From Streptomyces sp. MP131-18 (lineage in GTDB: Bacteria > Actinomycetota > Actinomycetes > Streptomycetales > Streptomycetaceae): DNA of 64,000 nt. Position 1 is the stretch's first letter, and each line of letters begins with the position of its first letter. Positions 36,900 to 46,521 of the stretch are shown here, piece by piece. Under the pieces are notes generated by a model, which was not told the DNA's origin, did not search any database, and worked only from the letters and a program-made list of their open reading frames with translations. The position numbers were made by a program, and so were the translations under genes. The stretch lies in NCBI RefSeq assembly GCF_001984575.1, contig NZ_LZNS01000001.1:6568951-6632950 (forward strand), given 5' to 3'.

Positions 36900-38552
36900 A
36901 TGAACGTAGCCGGCCGAGTCAGGCTCGATCGGATGGCCGAGTGGAGCGCGCTGGGCAAGCACCGCGAGGAGCTGGGGGAGGTGCACCTGCGGGAGCTGTT
37001 CGAGCGGGACCCCGGGCGGGCCGGACGGTACGTCCTGCGCGTCGGGGACCTCCACCTCGACTACTCCAAGCAGTTGGTGACGGACGAGACCCTGCGGCTG
37101 CTGCGGGAGCTGGCCGCCGCCACGGGCGTGGCGGAGCTGCGGGACGCGATGTTCCGCGGCGAGAAGATCAATGTCACCGAGGGGCGGGCCGTCCTGCACA
37201 CCGCGCTGCGGGCGCCGTCGGACGCGGTGGTCGAGGTGGACGGCGAGAACGTGGTGCCCGCCGTGCACGAGGTGCTCGGGAAGATGGCCGACTTCGCGCG
37301 GCGGGTGCGGTCCGGGGAGTGGACCGGCCACACGGGCCGGCGCATCAGGACGGTCGTCAACATCGGGATCGGCGGCTCCGATCTGGGCCCCGCGATGGCC
37401 TACGAGGTGCTGCGGCCGTACGCCGACCGCGGGCTGGGCTTCCGTTTCGTCTCCAACGTGGACGGCGCCGACCTGCACGAGGCGCTGCGCGACCTCGACC
37501 CGGCGGAGACGCTGTTCATCGTCGCCTCCAAGACGTTCACCACCATCGAGACGATCACCAATGCCACGTCGGCCCGCCGCTGGCTGCTCGACGGGCTCGG
37601 CGGCGACAGCGCGGCCGTCGCCCGGCACTTCGTCGCCGTGTCGACGAACGCGGAGAAGGTGGCGGCGTTCGGTATCGACACCGCCAACATGTTCGAGTTC
37701 TGGGACTGGGTCGGCGGCCGTTACTCCTACGACTCGGCGATCGGCCTGTCACTGATGGTGGCGATCGGCCCCGAGCGGTTCCGCGAGATGCTGGACGGGT
37801 TCCGGCTGGTGGACGACCACTTCAGGACCGCCCCTGCCGAGGAGAACGTGCCGCTGCTGCTCGGGCTGCTCGGCGTCTGGTACGGGGCCTTCTTCGACGC
37901 GCAGTCGCACGCCGTGCTGCCCTACAGCCACTACCTCTCCCGCTTCACCGCCTACCTCCAGCAGCTGGACATGGAGTCCAACGGCAAGTACGTCGACCGG
38001 GCGGGGCGGCCGGTCGGCTGGCAGACCGGGCCCGTGGTGTGGGGCACCCCGGGCACCAACGGGCAGCACGCCTACTACCAGCTGCTGCACCAGGGCACGA
38101 AGGTCATCCCGGCGGATCTGATCGGATTCGCCAGGCCCGTCGCCGAGTTGAGCGAGGACCTGAAGGCGCAGCACGATCTGCTGATGGCCAATCTGTTCGC
38201 GCAGGGCCAGGCGCTCGCCTTCGGCAGGACCGCGGAGGAGGTGCGGGCAGAGGGCGTCGCGGAGGACCTGGTGCCGCACCGCACGTTCCCGGGGAACCGG
38301 CCCACCACCACCGTGCTCGCGGGCGAGCTGACGCCCTCCGTCCTCGGCCAGCTGGTCGCCTTGTACGAGCACAAGGTGTTCGTCCAGGGCGCGGTGTGGG
38401 ACATCGACTCCTTCGACCAGTGGGGCGTCGAGCTCGGCAAGGTCCTCGCCAAGCGCGTGGAGCCCGCCCTCGTGGAGGGCGCCGAGGTGCCGGGACTCGA
38501 CGCCTCCACGGCGGCCCTGGTGGCCACATACCGCGAGCTGCGCGGGCGGTGA
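36900..38552 (+). CDS. pgi: Glucose-6-phosphate isomerase
   Basis: The 550-residue enzyme interconverts glucose-6-phosphate and fructose-6-phosphate, the branch point between glycolysis and the pentose phosphate genes that lie convergently next to it. Signatures are GIGGSDLGPAMAYEVL, SKTFTTIETITNA, the catalytic segment GTPGTNGQHAYYQLLHQG, and SFDQWGVELGK near the end. ATG 36900 follows GAGGGCGAG and gives the usual length; the ATG at 36876 would add eight residues. Confidence 0.97.
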   Translation: MNVAGRVRLDRMAEWSALGKHREELGEVHLRELFERDPGRAGRYVLRVGDLHLDYSKQLVTDETLRLLRELAAATGVAELRDAMFRGEKINVTEGRAVLHTALRAPSDAVVEVDGENVVPAVHEVLGKMADFARRVRSGEWTGHTGRRIRTVVNIGIGGSDLGPAMAYEVLRPYADRGLGFRFVSNVDGADLHEALRDLDPAETLFIVASKTFTTIETITNATSARRWLLDGLGGDSAAVARHFVAVSTNAEKVAAFGIDTANMFEFWDWVGGRYSYDSAIGLSLMVAIGPERFREMLDGFRLVDDHFRTAPAEENVPLLLGLLGVWYGAFFDAQSHAVLPYSHYLSRFTAYLQQLDMESNGKYVDRAGRPVGWQTGPVVWGTPGTNGQHAYYQLLHQGTKVIPADLIGFARPVAELSEDLKAQHDLLMANLFAQGQALAFGRTAEEVRAEGVAEDLVPHRTFPGNRPTTTVLAGELTPSVLGQLVALYEHKVFVQGAVWDIDSFDQWGVELGKVLAKRVEPALVEGAEVPGLDASTAALVATYRELRGR

Positions 38553-38560
38553 GCCCGCCC

Positions 38561-38584
38561 GCCGGGGCCCCGCGGGGCCCCGGC
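38561..38584. terminator. Perfect 24-bp palindrome between pgi and pgl
   Basis: Positions 38561-38572 and 38573-38584 are exact complements. The repeat lies between the convergent stops of pgi and pgl, so it probably serves as a shared terminator. Confidence 0.75.
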
Positions 38585-38586
38585 GG

Positions 38587-39333
38587 TCAGGCCGCCGCGG
38601 GCAGGCCGGCCGCGGCGGCCTCGTCGAGCAGCCACAGCGTGCGGGCGCCGGCGGCGCGCGCGGCCGGGGCGGCACCGTCCGGCCCGAGCGCCGCCGCCAC
38701 GGCCTGCGCCTTGTCCTCGCCCGCGGCGAGCAGCCACACCTCACCAGCCGAATTGATCACCGGCAGGGTGAGCGAGATGCGGGTCGGCGGCGGCTTCGGT
38801 GCCTCGCGCACCGCGACCACCGTCCGGTCGGTGACCTCGGCGGCCGGGTGGCCGGGAAACAGCGACGCGATATGCGTATCGGGCCCCACACCCAGCAGCA
38901 GAACGTCGAACGGGCCTGCCGCGGCGGCCAGTTCGGCCGCGTAGCTCTCCGCCGCCGCCTCCGGGTCGTCCCCGTGAGGGCCGTCGGACGCGGGCATCGG
39001 GTGCACGCGGGCCGGATCGAGCGGCACCGCGTCGAGCAGCGCCGCCCTGGCCTGGGTGTCGTTGCGGTCGGGGTGGCCCCACGGCAGGAAGCGTTCGTCG
39101 CCCCACCACACGTCGAGCCGCCCCCAGTCCACCGCGTCCCGCGCCGGGGAGCCGGCGAGCGCGGCCAGCAGGCCGTTCCCGTTCCGGCCCCCGGTCAGCA
39201 CCACCGAGGCGGCGCCGCCCGCCGCCTGCGCGTCCACGACGGCCGTGATCAGCCGGGCCGCCGCGGCCTGCGCCATCAGCTCCTTGTCGCGGTGGATGAC
39301 GACGGAGGGGCCGGCGGGCGGCACCGCCGTCAC
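38587..39333 (-). CDS. pgl: 6-phosphogluconolactonase
   Basis: The 248-residue enzyme hydrolyses 6-phosphogluconolactone, the product of the zwf-encoded dehydrogenase. Motifs are VVLTGGRNGNGLLAAL, WWGDERFLPWGHPDRN, the central DVLLLGVGPDTHIASLFPGHPA and RISLTLPVINSA. GTG 39333 overlaps the opcA stop as GTGA, so translation is coupled. It is the last gene of the tkt-tal-zwf-opcA-pgl run. Confidence 0.95.
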   Translation of the reverse strand: MTAVPPAGPSVVIHRDKELMAQAAAARLITAVVDAQAAGGAASVVLTGGRNGNGLLAALAGSPARDAVDWGRLDVWWGDERFLPWGHPDRNDTQARAALLDAVPLDPARVHPMPASDGPHGDDPEAAAESYAAELAAAAGPFDVLLLGVGPDTHIASLFPGHPAAEVTDRTVVAVREAPKPPPTRISLTLPVINSAGEVWLLAAGEDKAQAVAAALGPDGAAPAARAAGARTLWLLDEAAAAGLPAAA

Positions 39334-40400
39334 GACGGCTGCTCCGCCTGCTTGCCGGACTTCTTCTCCGGCTTGCCCTGCTCCCCGTCGGCGGCCCTGG
39401 CCGCCGCGGCCTTCCGCGTCGGCTTCTCCGCCCCGGGTGCGGCCTGCGCCGCAGGCACCGCCTGCGCCTGGCCCGGCCGCTTGTGCAGCTGCCCGACCCC
39501 GTGCCGCACCGCCTGCGCGTACGCCTCGTCCGGGTCGAGCCGCCGCAGCTCCTCCGCGATCAGCTCGGCCGTGCTGCGGCGGTGGAGCGCCACGTGCCGG
39601 TCGGGCTGGCCCGGCACTGCCAGGGTCGCCAGCGAACCGTCCGGGCGGTCCAGGCAGATCACGCCGTCCGCCACGTTCAGCCGAACGGCCGTGATCCCCG
39701 GGCCGGGGGAGACGACCCGCTCGACCGGCACGCCGAGGCGGTCGGCCAGCCACAGCGCGAGCAGCTCCGTGCTCGGGTTGTACTCCTCGCCCTCCACCTC
39801 GGCGGACGAGATCGCCGCGTGCTTCTGGTCGAGCGCCGCCGCGAGCACACTGCGCCACGGCGTGATCCTCGTCCAGGCGAGGTCGGTGTCGCCCGGCGCG
39901 TACACCCGGGCCCGCAGGCCGAGTGCCGCGACCGGGTCCTCGGTGGACGCCGCGTCGGTGATGCGCCGCTGGGCCAGGGTGCCCAGCAGGTCGTCCGCCG
40001 GGTGGCCGGGGGCCTCCTCGGGCCACCACACCACGACCGGCGCGTCCGGCAGCAGCAGCGGCATCACGACGCTGTAGGCGTGCGCCGACAGCTCGCCGTG
40101 CAGCCGCAGCAGCACCGTTTCCCCGTTGCCCACGTCCCCGCCCACCCGGACCTCCGCGTCCAGCCGGGCGTTCGCCCGCTCCCGCGGCGAGCGCCCGGGG
40201 CGCTTGATGACGACCAGAATCCGCGAGGGGTGCTCCTGGGACGCTTCGCTCGCGGCCTTCAGAGCGTCGTAGTGGTTGCCCTCGTCCGTGACGATGACGA
40301 GGGTCAGCACCATCCCCACGGCCGAGCCGACCGCCCGCCGCGCCTGGACCAGAGCCGCGTTGATCTGGCTGGACGTGGTGTCCGTCAGGTCGATATTCAT
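39330..40400 (-). CDS. opcA: Glucose-6-phosphate dehydrogenase assembly protein OpcA
   Basis: The 356-residue protein is required for assembly and activity of glucose-6-phosphate dehydrogenase in cyanobacteria and actinobacteria. The family core is clear (VVMPLLLPDAPVVVWWPEEAP and DLAWTRITPWRSVLAAALDQ). Residues about 310-356 form a low-complexity Lys/Ala/Glu-rich tail, probably disordered. Its ATG overlaps the zwf stop and its stop overlaps the pgl start, so the three genes are translationally coupled. Confidence 0.95.
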   Translation of the reverse strand: MNIDLTDTTSSQINAALVQARRAVGSAVGMVLTLVIVTDEGNHYDALKAASEASQEHPSRILVVIKRPGRSPRERANARLDAEVRVGGDVGNGETVLLRLHGELSAHAYSVVMPLLLPDAPVVVWWPEEAPGHPADDLLGTLAQRRITDAASTEDPVAALGLRARVYAPGDTDLAWTRITPWRSVLAAALDQKHAAISSAEVEGEEYNPSTELLALWLADRLGVPVERVVSPGPGITAVRLNVADGVICLDRPDGSLATLAVPGQPDRHVALHRRSTAELIAEELRRLDPDEAYAQAVRHGVGQLHKRPGQAQAVPAAQAAPGAEKPTRKAAAARAADGEQGKPEKKSGKQAEQPS

Positions 40401-41941
40401 GGTCGCCGCCAGCTCCGTCCGTCGCGCGCGAGCATCTCATCCGCCGCCTTGGGCCCCCACGTGCCCGCCGTGTACGGCTCGGGCCTGCCGTGCCCTGCCC
40501 AGAAATCCTCGACGGGATCGAGGATTTCCCAGGAGCGCTCGACCTCCTGATGCCGGGGGAAGAGGTTGGCGTCGCCCAGCAGCACGTCGAGCAGCAGCCG
40601 CTCGTACGCCTCGGGGCTGGACTCCGTGAACGACTCGCCGTAGGCGAAGTCCATCGTCACGTCCCGGATCTCCATTTGTGTGCCCGGCACCTTGGAGCCG
40701 AAGCGCACGGTGATGCCCTCGTCCGGCTGCACCCGGATCACCAGGGCGTTGTGCCCCAGCTCCTGGGTGTCGGTGGTGTCGAACGGGGAGTAGGGCGCCG
40801 TCTGGAAGACGATCGCGATCTCCGTGACGCGGCGGCCGAGCCGCTTGCCGGTGCGCAGGTAGAACGGGACGCCCGCCCAGCGGCGGTTGTCGATCTCCAG
40901 GCGCATCGCCGCGTAGGTGTCGGTGACGGAGGCCCGGTCGATGCCGTCCTCGTCGAGGTAGCCCGCCACCTTCTGACCGCCCTGCCAGCCGCCGGTGTAC
41001 TGCCCGCGCACGGTGTGCCGGCCCAGATCCTCCGGCAGTTGCACCGCGTGCAGCACCTTCAGCTTCTCGGTGACCAGCGCGTCCGCGTCGAAGGACGCCG
41101 GCTCCTCCATCGCCGTGAGGGCGAGCAGCTGGAGGAGGTGGTTCTGGATGACGTCGCGTGCGGAGCCGATGCCGTCGTAGTACCCGGCCCGGCCGCCGAT
41201 GCCGATGTCCTCGGCCATCGTGATCTGCACGTGGTCGACGTAGGAGCGGTTCCAGATGGGCTCGAACATCGTGTTGGCGAAGCGCAGCGCAAGAATGTTC
41301 TGCACCGTCTCCTTGCCCAGGTAGTGGTCGATGCGGAAGACCTCGTGGGGCGGGAAGACCTCGTGCACCACCTGGTTGAGCTCCTGGGCGGAGGCCAGGT
41401 CGTGGCCGAACGGCTTCTCGATGACCGCGCGCCGCCAGGAGTCCGCGGGCGGCTCGGACAGGCCGTGCCGCTTCAGCTGGCGCACGACCGTGGGGAAGTA
41501 CTTGGGCGGAACGGACAGGTAGAAGGCGAAGTTTCCGCCCGTGCCCCGCTCCTTGTCCAGCCGGTCGATGGTGCTCCGCAGATTGACGAACGCCTCGTCG
41601 TCGTCGAAGGTCCCGGAGACGAACCGCATCCCCTCGGCCAGCTGGCGCCACACCTCCTCGCGGAAGGGCGTGCGCGCATACTGCTTGACGGAGTTGTGCA
41701 CGACGTCGCAGAAGTCCTCGTCCGCCCAGTCCCTGCGGGCGAATCCCACCAGCGAGAAGCCCGGAGGCAGCAGCCCCCGGTTCGCGAGGTCGTACACGGC
41801 GGGCATGAGCTTCTTGCGGGAGAGGTCACCGGTGACGCCGAAGATGACCAGACCCGACGGCCCCGCGATGCGCGGGAGCCGCCGGTCCTGCGAGGTGCGC
41901 AGGGGGTTGGATTGTTCCGGTTGGTTCGCGCTGACGCTCAC
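40397..41941 (-). CDS. zwf: Glucose-6-phosphate 1-dehydrogenase
   Basis: The 514-residue enzyme carries out the first, NADPH-producing step of the oxidative pentose phosphate pathway. The nucleotide-binding motif GVTGDLSRKKL lies near residue 35 and the active-site signature RIDHYLGKETVQN near 200. GTG 41941 starts the protein MSVSANQPEQ, seven bases after the tal stop. It forms a tightly packed operon with tal upstream and opcA and pgl downstream. Confidence 0.97.
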   Translation of the reverse strand: MSVSANQPEQSNPLRTSQDRRLPRIAGPSGLVIFGVTGDLSRKKLMPAVYDLANRGLLPPGFSLVGFARRDWADEDFCDVVHNSVKQYARTPFREEVWRQLAEGMRFVSGTFDDDEAFVNLRSTIDRLDKERGTGGNFAFYLSVPPKYFPTVVRQLKRHGLSEPPADSWRRAVIEKPFGHDLASAQELNQVVHEVFPPHEVFRIDHYLGKETVQNILALRFANTMFEPIWNRSYVDHVQITMAEDIGIGGRAGYYDGIGSARDVIQNHLLQLLALTAMEEPASFDADALVTEKLKVLHAVQLPEDLGRHTVRGQYTGGWQGGQKVAGYLDEDGIDRASVTDTYAAMRLEIDNRRWAGVPFYLRTGKRLGRRVTEIAIVFQTAPYSPFDTTDTQELGHNALVIRVQPDEGITVRFGSKVPGTQMEIRDVTMDFAYGESFTESSPEAYERLLLDVLLGDANLFPRHQEVERSWEILDPVEDFWAGHGRPEPYTAGTWGPKAADEMLARDGRSWRRP

Positions 41942-41948
41942 CGGTGTC

Positions 41949-43067
41949 TCAGTCCTCCCCGCCTGCCAGGCGCTCCAGCTCGGCCTTCGTGGAGTCGAGC
42001 AGGCCCGTCCAGGCCGTCTCGAACTTGTCCACGCCCTCGTCCTCCAGCAGCTGCACCACCTCGTCGTAGGAGACGCCGACCTTCTCCAGCGCGTCCAGAT
42101 CGGCGCGCGCCCGGTCGTAGGTGCCGCGGATGGTGTCGCCCGCGATCTCGCCGTGGTCCTCGGTGGCCCGCAGCGTCGCGCCCGGCATGGTGTTGACGGT
42201 GCCGGGGGCGACCAGCTCGGTCACGTACAGCGTGTCCGGGTAGGCCGGGTCCTTCACGCCTGTGGACGCCCACAGCGGGCGCTGCGGGTTCGCCCCGGAA
42301 CGGGACAGGGCCTGCCAGCGGTCCGCGCCGATGACCTCCTCGTACGCCTGGTAGGCCAGCCTCGCGTTGGCGACGGCGGCCTTGCCGCGCAGCGCGGTCG
42401 CCTCTTCGGTGCCGATGGCCGCGAGACGCTTGTCGATCTCGGTGTCCACCCGGGAGACGAAGAACGACGCGACCGAGTAGATCGTCGACAGGTCGAGCCC
42501 CTTGGCGGCGGCCTGCTCGAGCCCGGCCTGGTAGGCGTCCATCACCTCGCGGTACCGCTCCAGCGAGAAGATCAGCGTCACGTTGACGCTGATGCCCCGG
42601 CCGATGGTCTCCGTGATCGCCGGCAGTCCGGCCCTGGTGGCCGGGATCTTGATGAACGTGTTCGGCCGGTCCACCAGCCACGCGAGCTGCTTGGCCTCGG
42701 CGACGGTGGCCCGCGTGTTGTGCGCCAGGCGCGGGTCGACCTCGATGGAGACCCGGCCGTCGAGCCCGCCGGTCGCCTCGTACACCGGGCGCAGCACGTC
42801 GGCGGCGTCCCGGACGTCGGAGGTGGTGATCATGCGCACCGCCTCCTCGACCGTGACCCGGCGGGCGGCCAGGTCGGCTACCTGCTCCTCGTACCCCTCC
42901 CCGGCGGAGATCGCCTTCTGGAAGATCGACGGGTTGGTCGTGACGCCCACGACGTGCTGCTGATCGAGCAGTTCGCCGAGGCTTCCCGAGGTGATCATCG
43001 AGCGGGACAGATCGTCCAGCCAGATCGCGACACCCTCCTGGGAGAGCCGCTTGAGTGCGTCGGTCAT
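41949..43067 (-). CDS. tal: Transaldolase
   Basis: The 372-residue non-oxidative pentose phosphate enzyme transfers dihydroxyacetone units. The Schiff-base lysine lies in NTFIKIPAT. GVTTNPSIFQKAI and ATEDHGEI...GTYDRARADLDAL are typical of the longer actinobacterial subfamily. ATG 43067 is preceded by AGGAG about 12 bases upstream. It lies 35 bases downstream of tkt. Confidence 0.96.
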   Translation of the reverse strand: MTDALKRLSQEGVAIWLDDLSRSMITSGSLGELLDQQHVVGVTTNPSIFQKAISAGEGYEEQVADLAARRVTVEEAVRMITTSDVRDAADVLRPVYEATGGLDGRVSIEVDPRLAHNTRATVAEAKQLAWLVDRPNTFIKIPATRAGLPAITETIGRGISVNVTLIFSLERYREVMDAYQAGLEQAAAKGLDLSTIYSVASFFVSRVDTEIDKRLAAIGTEEATALRGKAAVANARLAYQAYEEVIGADRWQALSRSGANPQRPLWASTGVKDPAYPDTLYVTELVAPGTVNTMPGATLRATEDHGEIAGDTIRGTYDRARADLDALEKVGVSYDEVVQLLEDEGVDKFETAWTGLLDSTKAELERLAGGED

Positions 43068-43102
43068 GGAAATCGCATCTCCTGCTGTCTCGTGTATCGG
43101 TG

Positions 43103-45181
43103 TCAGCGCCCGGCGGCCGTCAGGGATTCCCGCGCGGCCTGTGCCACAGCTTCCGGGGTGATCCCGAACTCGCGGTAAAGCGTCTTGTAATCGGCGGAGG
43201 CACCGAAGTGTTCGAGCGACACGATCCGGCCCGCCGTTCCGACGTAGGCGTGCCACGTCAGGCCCACGCCGGCCTCGACCGCGACCCGCGCCTTGACCTC
43301 GGGCAGCAGCACGCGGTCCCGGTACGCCTGGTCCTGCTCCTCGAACCACTCCACGCACGGCATCGACACCACGCGGGTGGGCACGCCCTCGGCCTGGAGC
43401 TGCTCGCGGGCGGCGAGGGCGAGGTGCACCTCGGAGCCGGTGGCGATGAGCAGGGCGCGCGGCGCGCCGCCCTCCGCCTCGGTGTGCACGTAACCGCCCC
43501 TGGCGGCATCCTCGTTGGCCGCGTAGGTCGGCACGTTCTGCCGGGTCAGGGCGAGCGCGTGCGGGGCCGGGTGGGTGCCGTGCCGCCGCAGGATCTCGCG
43601 CCAGGCGAGGGAGGTCTCGTTGGCGTCGGCCGGCCGCACCACATTGAGTCCGGGGATCGCGCGCAGCGCGGCCAGGTGCTCGACGGGCTGGTGCGTGGGG
43701 CCGTCCTCGCCCAGGCCGATGGAGTCGTGCGTCCACACGTAGGTGACCGGCAGCTTCATCAGCGCGGCGAGGCGCACGGCCGGGCGCATGTAGTCCGAGA
43801 AGACCAGGAACGTGCCGCCGTAGATGCGGGTGTTGCCGTGCAGGGCGATGCCGTTCATGGCGGAGCCCATGGCATGTTCCCTGATGCCGAAGTGCACGGT
43901 GCGGCCGTACGGGTCGGCCTCGGCCAGCGGGTTGCCCGTCGGCAGGAACGAAGACGACGCGTCGATCGTGGTGTTGTTGGAGCCGGCGAGGTCGGCCGAG
44001 CCGCCCCACAGCTCGGGGACGACCGCGCCGAGAGCCGCCAGGGTCTTGCCTGACGCCTTGCGGGTGGCGACGTCGGTGCCCGGGTCGAAGGACGGCAGCT
44101 CCCGCTCCCAGCCCTCGGGCAGCTGCCCGGCGCGAATCCGGTCGAACTGCGCGGCCCGCTCCGGATTGGCCTGCCGCCAGGTGGCGAGCTGCTTCTCCCA
44201 GGTGGCGCGGGCGGTCTGGCCCCGCTCGACGGCGGACCTGGCGTGCGCGAGTACCGCCTCCTCGACCTGGAAGTGCTGCTCCGGGTCGAAGCCGAGGACC
44301 CGCTTCGTCGCGGCCACCTCGTCGTCGCCGAGCGCCGAGCCGTGCGCGGCCTCGGTGTTCTGCGCGTGGGGCGCGGGCCAGGCGATGATGGAACGCGCCG
44401 AAATGATCGAGGGCCGCCCGGTCTCGGCCCGCGCCGCGGTGAACGCGGTGTGCAGGGCCGCGGGGTCGAGGTCGCCGTTCTCCTTGGGGGCGACGCGCTG
44501 GACGTGCCAGCCGTACGCCTCGAAGCGGGCGAGCACGTCCTCGGAGAACGCGGTCTCGGTGTCGCCCTCGATGGAGATGTGGTTGTCGTCGTACAGGAGC
44601 ACCAGGTTGCCCAGCTTCTGGTGCCCGGCCAGGGAGGCGGCCTCGGCGGACACGCCCTCCTGGAGGCAGCCGTCGCCGGCGAACACCCAGATCGTGTGGT
44701 CGAACGGCGAGGTGCCGGGCTCCGCGTCCGGGTCGAAGAGGCCGCGCTCGTAACGGGCGGCCATCGCCATGCCCACCGCGTTGCCGATGCCCTGTCCCAG
44801 CGGCCCCGTCGTCGTCTCGACGCCGACCGTGTGGCCGTACTCCGGGTGGCCGGGAGTCCTGGAGCCCCACGTGCGGAAGGACTTCAGGTCGTCCAGCTCC
44901 AGGCCGTACCCGGCCAGGTAGAGCTGGACGTAGAGCGTCAGGCTGGTGTGGCCCACGGACAGTACGAAACGGTCACGGCCCGCCCAGTCGGGGTCGGACG
45001 GGTCGTGGCGCATCAGCTTCTGGAATACCAGATAGGCGGCGGGCGCCAGGCTCATAGCCGTGCCGGGGTGGCCGTTCCCGACCTTCTGCACGGCGTCGGC
45101 GGCCAGGACCCGGGCGGTGTCCACGGCCCGTTCGTCCAGATCCGTCCATTCGAGGTCTGAGGTGGTCGGCTTGCTGCTCAC
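43103..45181 (-). CDS. tkt: Transketolase
   Basis: The 692-residue thiamine-diphosphate enzyme transfers two-carbon units in the pentose phosphate pathway. It shows the N-terminal GNGHPGTAMSLAP, the ThDP-binding GDGCLQEGVSAEAASLAGH...VLLYDDNHISIEG, and the pyrimidine-domain FGIREHAMG with the conserved glutamate. GTG 45181 starts the protein MSSKPTTSDLEW. It heads the operon tkt-tal-zwf-opcA-pgl. Confidence 0.97.
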   Translation of the reverse strand: MSSKPTTSDLEWTDLDERAVDTARVLAADAVQKVGNGHPGTAMSLAPAAYLVFQKLMRHDPSDPDWAGRDRFVLSVGHTSLTLYVQLYLAGYGLELDDLKSFRTWGSRTPGHPEYGHTVGVETTTGPLGQGIGNAVGMAMAARYERGLFDPDAEPGTSPFDHTIWVFAGDGCLQEGVSAEAASLAGHQKLGNLVLLYDDNHISIEGDTETAFSEDVLARFEAYGWHVQRVAPKENGDLDPAALHTAFTAARAETGRPSIISARSIIAWPAPHAQNTEAAHGSALGDDEVAATKRVLGFDPEQHFQVEEAVLAHARSAVERGQTARATWEKQLATWRQANPERAAQFDRIRAGQLPEGWERELPSFDPGTDVATRKASGKTLAALGAVVPELWGGSADLAGSNNTTIDASSSFLPTGNPLAEADPYGRTVHFGIREHAMGSAMNGIALHGNTRIYGGTFLVFSDYMRPAVRLAALMKLPVTYVWTHDSIGLGEDGPTHQPVEHLAALRAIPGLNVVRPADANETSLAWREILRRHGTHPAPHALALTRQNVPTYAANEDAARGGYVHTEAEGGAPRALLIATGSEVHLALAAREQLQAEGVPTRVVSMPCVEWFEEQDQAYRDRVLLPEVKARVAVEAGVGLTWHAYVGTAGRIVSLEHFGASADYKTLYREFGITPEAVAQAARESLTAAGR

Positions 45182-45535
45182 CCTGCGTCAGGGCTCCTCT
45201 CCGCGTATGTTCAGGCCGGTGAAGGGCCTCACCGCCAGGCGGCGGATACGGCTCACCGGGCGCTGTCGAGCCTACCTCCGGCGGTCCGGGCGACCCCGGC
45301 ACACGTGCGACATTGTCAGGTCGCAAGGACTGCCCGCCGGCCAACGCTTACTACAGTGCCCCAGGCCGGACGTTCCGGCACGTCCGGCGAGACGGGGCCC
45401 CGCCGACAAGGCGCGCAAGCCGGGCGTCTAGAGTGACGGCGTAACATGCGAGCTGCGACCACGGCCGATCGCCGGACGGAGCCCGCCATTCTGCCCGCAG
45501 CGCCAATCGCTGATGTCGCACAATCAGGGGTGTCC
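45182..45535. promoter_or_regulatory. Divergent control region between tkt and ctaB
   Basis: About 350 bases without a convincing gene. A dyad TGCGAC-N8-GTCGCA lies at 45306-45325. TAGGCT on the minus strand at 45278-45273 could be a -10 for tkt, and TAGAGT at 45429-45434 could be one for ctaB, but good -35 boxes are not evident. Confidence 0.4.
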
Positions 45536-46477
45536 GTGACGGCCGTCGATTCCCGTCCCGTGGCAGAGCTTGCCCAGGGCTCGGTCCGCAGGACTCCGGG
45601 AGACCGGGTAAAGGCGTTCATCGCGCTTACCAAGCCCCGCATCATCGAGCTGCTCCTGATCACCACGGTCCCCGTGATGTTCCTGGCGGAGCAGGGCGTG
45701 CCCGATCTGTGGCTGGTGTTCGCCACCTGCCTGGGCGGCTACCTCTCGGCGGGCGGCGCCAACGCGCTGAACATGTATCTCGACCGCGACATCGACGCGC
45801 TGATGCACCGCACCCGCAACCGGCCGCTGGTGACCGGCGTCGTCCGGCCGGTGGAGTGCCTCGCGTTCGGCATCGCGCTCGCCGTGGTCTCCACGCTGTG
45901 GTTCGGGCTGACGGTCAACTGGCTGTCCGCCTGGCTGGCGCTCGGGGCGCTGGCGTTCTACGTGCTCGTGTACACGATGCTCCTCAAGCGCCGTACGTCG
46001 CAGAACATCGTGTGGGGCGGCATCGCCGGGTGCATGCCGGTCCTCATCGGCTGGTCCTCGGTGACGAACTCCGTCTCCTGGGCGGCCGTCATCCTCTTCC
46101 TCGTCATCTTCTTCTGGACGCCGCCGCACTACTGGCCGCTGTCGATGAAGGTGAAGGACGACTACGCGCGCGTCGGGGTTCCCATGCTGCCGGTGGTCGC
46201 GGCCAATACGGTCGTCGCGCGGCAGATCGTGATCTACAGCTGGGTGATGGTGCTCGTCTCGCTGGCGCTGTGGCCGCTCGGCTACACCGGCTGGTTCTAC
46301 CCGGTGGTCGCCGGGGCGGCCGGCGCGTGGTGGCTGTGGGAGGCGCACACGCTGCTGGGCCGCGCGCGGGCGGGACACCAAGGCGTGAAGCTCAAGGAGA
46401 TGCGCCTCTTCCACTGGTCGATCACCTACGTGTCGGTGGTCTTCCTCGCCGTGGCCATCGACCCGTTCCTGCGCTGA
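45536..46477 (+). CDS. ctaB: Heme O synthase (protoheme IX farnesyltransferase)
   Basis: The product has 313 residues and is a UbiA-type prenyltransferase that adds farnesyl to heme B for cytochrome oxidase. About eight to nine hydrophobic helices are visible, with the Asp-rich motif NMYLDRDIDALMHRTRNRPL and the second loop FFWTPPHYWPLSMKVKDDYARVGVPML. GTG 45536 (VTAVDSRP) is chosen as the family start; GTG 45530 and ATG 45446 (30 more residues, poorly conserved) are alternatives. ctaA, which uses the product, is close by on the other strand. Confidence 0.94.
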   Translation: MTAVDSRPVAELAQGSVRRTPGDRVKAFIALTKPRIIELLLITTVPVMFLAEQGVPDLWLVFATCLGGYLSAGGANALNMYLDRDIDALMHRTRNRPLVTGVVRPVECLAFGIALAVVSTLWFGLTVNWLSAWLALGALAFYVLVYTMLLKRRTSQNIVWGGIAGCMPVLIGWSSVTNSVSWAAVILFLVIFFWTPPHYWPLSMKVKDDYARVGVPMLPVVAANTVVARQIVIYSWVMVLVSLALWPLGYTGWFYPVVAGAAGAWWLWEAHTLLGRARAGHQGVKLKEMRLFHWSITYVSVVFLAVAIDPFLR

Positions 46478-46521
46478 GGCGCGCCAGCCCGCACTCCGTT
46501 ACCGGCCGGTAGGATGCGGCC

